Assembly (NCBI GenBank): GCA_905372155.1 | Contig: CAJPNZ010000074.1 | Location: forward strand, 1-16,029 | From: Propionibacteriaceae bacterium | Lineage (GTDB): Bacteria; Actinomycetota; Actinomycetes; Propionibacteriales; Propionibacteriaceae | Length of the DNA: 16,029 nucleotides | Direction of reading: 5' to 3' | Shown: in pieces, positions 13,759 to 16,029 of the stretch | Numbering within the stretch: position 1 is the first letter of the stretch | How the letters are laid out: the number at the start of each line of letters is the position of its first letter | Position numbers and translations under genes: made by a program | Notes under the pieces: model-generated | What the model was told of the DNA's origin: nothing | Database searches by the model: none | Seen by the model: only the letters and a program-made list of their open reading frames with translations

Positions 13759-14568
13759 TCAGGCGATCAGCACCCCGGGAATCAGGATCGCCAGCAGCGC
13801 CGCGGTGGCGATCATCTCCGTGTAGCCGAGCTGTTTGGTGGTCACCTTGCGGCCCTTCATCACCCCCAGCGAGGGCACCAGCCACGCCCGCAGCGTGCAG
13901 GCGACGAAGAACGCCACCAGCCACCAGCGGGGCAGGTGGAAGTCGACGACGGCGAACAGCACCGCACAGGCCGCGTGCCAGGTGACGGAGTAGACGATGT
14001 AGCTCGCCCGGCCGCGTTCCCGCACGTTGGTCTTGACGTAGAACACGGTGCCGAAGAAGTAACCGAAGCAGGCCAGCGACAACCCCGCCAGTACCGGCAG
14101 GCCACCGAGGTTGAGCGGCCCCTCCGAGCCGAGCACCAGGGGCAGTCCCGCGGCGGCCAGTACCGTCACGAAACCCGACAGCAGCGATCGTTCGCGGCGT
14201 TTCCACGCCAGCCACAACCCGATCCCGGTCAACGGCCCGAACACCAGCGCCCACGCCCACCACGCGGGTTTCAGCGCCAGCAGCAGGATGCCGAGGACGA
14301 CGGTGACCGCGCCGTAGGTGATCGCGGCGCGGCGATACCTGGGTTTGAAGTTCGACTTCAGCCACGTCGCCGTGGCGAAGAAGGCGAAGTAGCCGATCAC
14401 CCACACCGGGGCCAGCAACGCCAGCGGCCACGAGAACCGTCCGGCCCCGATGGCCCAGATCAACCCCATGACGTAGGGCATGATCAGCATCGCCCATGCC
14501 CCGTGATGGTTCGGCACCCAGCCCTGCGAATGTCCCCCGGGTTTCCGGGTTCCCTTCCTGCTGCTCAC
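13759..14568 (-). CDS. YwiC-like integral membrane protein
   Basis: About eight hydrophobic helices in 269 residues; an inner-membrane protein of unknown function. The N-terminal GWVPNHHGAWAML (residues 16-28), with its paired histidines followed by GAW, is the hallmark of the YwiC-like family. Charged loops (WKRRERS, YVKTNVRERGRASY) separate the helices, and the C terminus GYTEMIATAALLAILIPGVLIA is typical. The frame extends to an ATG at 14592; GTG 14568 is preferred because TAATAT lies 8 nt upstream and the extra residues have no family counterpart. It is followed by ispH on the same strand, a plausible but not proven operon. Confidence 0.85.
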   Translation of the reverse strand: MSSRKGTRKPGGHSQGWVPNHHGAWAMLIMPYVMGLIWAIGAGRFSWPLALLAPVWVIGYFAFFATATWLKSNFKPRYRRAAITYGAVTVVLGILLLALKPAWWAWALVFGPLTGIGLWLAWKRRERSLLSGFVTVLAAAGLPLVLGSEGPLNLGGLPVLAGLSLACFGYFFGTVFYVKTNVRERGRASYIVYSVTWHAACAVLFAVVDFHLPRWWLVAFFVACTLRAWLVPSLGVMKGRKVTTKQLGYTEMIATAALLAILIPGVLIA

Positions 14569-14576
14569 AGCACCGA

Positions 14577-14582
14577 ATATTA
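14577..14582 (-). promoter_or_regulatory. -10 box TAATAT of the YwiC-like gene
   Basis: TAATAT on the minus strand is followed by 8 nt and GTG 14568. It is a near-consensus -10 with leaderless spacing. Confidence 0.45.
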
Positions 14583-14655
14583 AGCGGGCCACACCGGATG
14601 TGTTTTCCGGGGACGGGAGTCGCGATGTGTCCGGGGGTCAACCACTCGACGAACG

Positions 14656-15045
14656 TCAGCGCGACGACGGATCGTTGAACTTGAAATTTCCCAGGGCGGC
14701 GGCGAAATTGATACCGATGATCCCCGCCCACACCACCAGTCCCATAAAGATTCCGCCGAGCGAGAGTGAAATCGCGGTCAACGGGACGGCGAGGACCATC
14801 GACACCACCGCCAGCACCATCGGGTTGTAAGGACGATTGCGGCGCTGCATGTACGCCATCTGGGCCGGGGTGAGAGTCGGTGCGGGAAACCCTGGCCTCG
14901 GGGTCGTCGCCTGTTGGCGCCTGATCTCGGCGACCACTTTTTCGGCGAACGAATCGACGAGCGCAGGTTCCATCTCCGGACCGAGGTCTTTCCGGGCCGA
15001 GAGCGCGGCTTCAAATTCGGATCTGTCGAGGGGCTGCTGACTCAT
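14656..15045 (-). CDS. Small actinobacterial membrane protein, two helices
   Basis: 129 residues. The soluble N-terminal part (LDRSEFEAALSARKDLGPEM then EPALVDSFAEKVVAEIRRQQ) forms charged helices. A Pro/Thr linker (47-60) and RRNRPYNP follow, then two membrane helices: MVLAVVSMVLAVPLTAISLSL and GIFMGLVVWAGIIGINFAAAL. Arg/Asn residues before the first helix suggest the N terminus is cytoplasmic, by the positive-inside rule. Such proteins are common in actinobacteria and lack a known function. ATG 15045 is supported by TAGGCT 6 nt upstream. It is divergent from xseA across a 52-bp gap, so the two may share control. Confidence 0.8.
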   Translation of the reverse strand: MSQQPLDRSEFEAALSARKDLGPEMEPALVDSFAEKVVAEIRRQQATTPRPGFPAPTLTPAQMAYMQRRNRPYNPMVLAVVSMVLAVPLTAISLSLGGIFMGLVVWAGIIGINFAAALGNFKFNDPSSR

Positions 15046-15051
15046 GTTCCT

Positions 15052-15057
15052 AGCCTA
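15052..15057 (-). promoter_or_regulatory. -10 box TAGGCT of the small membrane protein gene
   Basis: TAGGCT on the minus strand lies 6 nt before ATG 15045 with no Shine-Dalgarno sequence. It is identical to the xseA box on the other strand. Confidence 0.45.
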
Positions 15058-15068
15058 GTCCGAATAAA

Positions 15069-15098
15069 TGTCAGGATGCATGGGTAGGCTCCCTGACA
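15069..15098. promoter_or_regulatory. Inverted repeat flanking the xseA -10 box
   Basis: TGTCAGG (15069-15075) and CCTGACA (15092-15098) form a perfect 7-bp inverted repeat around the TAGGCT box (15085-15090), running into the start ATG. The position would let a bound repressor block transcription. It could also be chance. Confidence 0.35.
15085..15090 (+). promoter_or_regulatory. -10 box TAGGCT of xseA
   Basis: TAGGCT lies 7 nt before ATG 15098. There is no Shine-Dalgarno sequence, so a leaderless mRNA is likely. Confidence 0.5.
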
Positions 15099-16029
15099 TG
15101 GCCCTGACCAGTTCTCCCGAGCATCCGCAGCCGCTGGCGCGAGTCGTCGGTGCGGTCGCGGACTGGGTGGGCAGGCTCGGCGAGATCTGGGTGGAGGCGC
15201 AGGTCATCGAGATCAAACGCCGCGCCGCACCCACCCAGTTCCTCACCCTGAGGGATCGGTTCGCCGATGTCTCCTGCTCGGTGACGGCCACGGCCTTCGT
15301 GTTGGATGCGGCGGGCCCGCTGCCGGAGGGGTCGCAGGTGGCGGTGCGCCTGAAACCGCGGGTGTGGGAACCCACCTCGTCGCTCAGCTTCGAGTGCCTG
15401 GAACTGCGGGTGGCGGGGGTCGGCAGGTTACTGGCCGAGTTGGACGCGCGGCGCCGCAAACTCCAGGCCGAGGGTCTGTTCGATCCCCACCGCAAACGCC
15501 CGCTGCCGTTGCTGCCCCGCCGCATCGGGTTGATCACCGGCAAGGATTCCGACGCCGAACACGACGTGTTGCGCAACGTGACCCGTCGCTGGCCGGCGCG
15601 TTTCACCGTCGCGCATTCACTGGTTCAGGGACCGAACGCCGCCGCGTCGGTGATGCAGGCCCTCCAGGATCTCGACGAGGACCCGGAGGTCGATGTCATC
15701 GTCATCGCCCGCGGCGGCGGGGCCCTGGAGGACCTGCTGCCGTTCTCCGACGAGGGCCTGGTGCGGGCGGTTTCCGCCTGCCGCACCCCGGTGGTCTCCG
15801 CCATCGGACACGAGTCCGACACCCCGTTGCTGGATTTCGTCGCCGACCTGCGGGCCTCCACCCCCACCGACGCGGCCTCCCGTATCGTCCCGGAGTTCGC
15901 GGCCGAACAGGACCTCGTCGCCCTGGCCCGCGCCAGGCTCAGGCAGGCCATCGAGGCGCGGATCGGGCAGGCCGGGCAGGAACTCGCGGAGCTGCGACGC
16001 CGCCCCGTCCTCGCCAGCCCCGCCGCCGC
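15098..16029 (+). CDS. xseA: Exodeoxyribonuclease VII large subunit, 3' end cut by window
   Basis: Large subunit of the cytosolic nuclease that degrades single-stranded DNA to acid-soluble oligonucleotides; it needs several XseB small subunits. 310 codons are visible out of a usual 400-450. Residues about 10-105 are the N-terminal OB fold (GRLGEIWVEAQVIEIKRR and FLTLRD). The catalytic domain follows, with LPRRIGLITGKDSDAEHDVL and then VDVIVIARGGGALEDLLPFSDE. Next come PVVSAIGHESDTPLLDFVAD and RASTPTDAA, the metal-binding and catalytic region. Coiled-coil helices (ALARARLRQAIEARIGQAGQ) begin before the window ends. ATG 15098 is supported by a TAGGCT box 7 nt upstream. The xseB gene would be expected just downstream, outside the window. 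Confidence 0.96.
   Translation, partial: MALTSSPEHPQPLARVVGAVADWVGRLGEIWVEAQVIEIKRRAAPTQFLTLRDRFADVSCSVTATAFVLDAAGPLPEGSQVAVRLKPRVWEPTSSLSFECLELRVAGVGRLLAELDARRRKLQAEGLFDPHRKRPLPLLPRRIGLITGKDSDAEHDVLRNVTRRWPARFTVAHSLVQGPNAAASVMQALQDLDEDPEVDVIVIARGGGALEDLLPFSDEGLVRAVSACRTPVVSAIGHESDTPLLDFVADLRASTPTDAASRIVPEFAAEQDLVALARARLRQAIEARIGQAGQELAELRRRPVLASPAA

Overview
The window is GC-rich DNA with densely packed genes, many GTG starts and TANNNT -10 boxes. It carries a WhiB-like regulator, an EcsC-family protein, an ACT-domain prephenate dehydratase and the order pheA-serS-HAD phosphatase. These point to an actinobacterial chromosome. The overall look suggests Propionibacteriaceae (Arachnia, Tessaracoccus or Cutibacterium relatives), but I could not test this by search.

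Positions 1-3.4 kb form the accessory-looking end. The first 26 codons of an unknown gene (minus strand) overlap, by an ATGA junction, the end of an unrecognised 465-residue protein. Divergent from it is an unrecognised 315-residue protein with a helix-turn-helix-like stretch. Next comes a 317-bp intergenic region holding three copies of CCCTGAGTAC, then a WhiB-like protein with an extra C-terminal helix-turn-helix. A strong hairpin closes this block and overlaps the end of the convergent HAD phosphatase gene.

Positions 3.4-7.1 kb (all minus strand) hold pheA, serS and a Cof-type HAD phosphatase, a core-genome set. Between pheA and serS lies a 514-bp non-genic stretch with an inverted-repeat element and about four tandem 36-bp repeats.

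Positions 7.1-10.2 kb hold a short protein with two WXG100-like modules (+), a membrane protein resembling the CPBP family but without its catalytic residues (-), the N-end-rule transferase aat (-), and an EcsC-family protein (+).

Positions 10.2-12.7 kb hold ilvA (threonine deaminase with a C-terminal ACT-like domain). It is followed by what looks like a small orphan immunity cluster: a frameshifted gene, then an Imm33/DUF2185-type gene.

Positions 12.7-16.0 kb hold ispH, a YwiC-like membrane protein and a small two-helix membrane protein (all -). The small membrane-protein gene is divergent from xseA (exonuclease VII large subunit, cut by the window end).

A recurring regulatory pattern is that about eight genes have a TANNNT-type -10 box only 6-8 nt before the start codon and no Shine-Dalgarno sequence. 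That is the signature of leaderless transcripts. No tRNA, rRNA, CRISPR array, insertion sequence or complete mobile element was seen.
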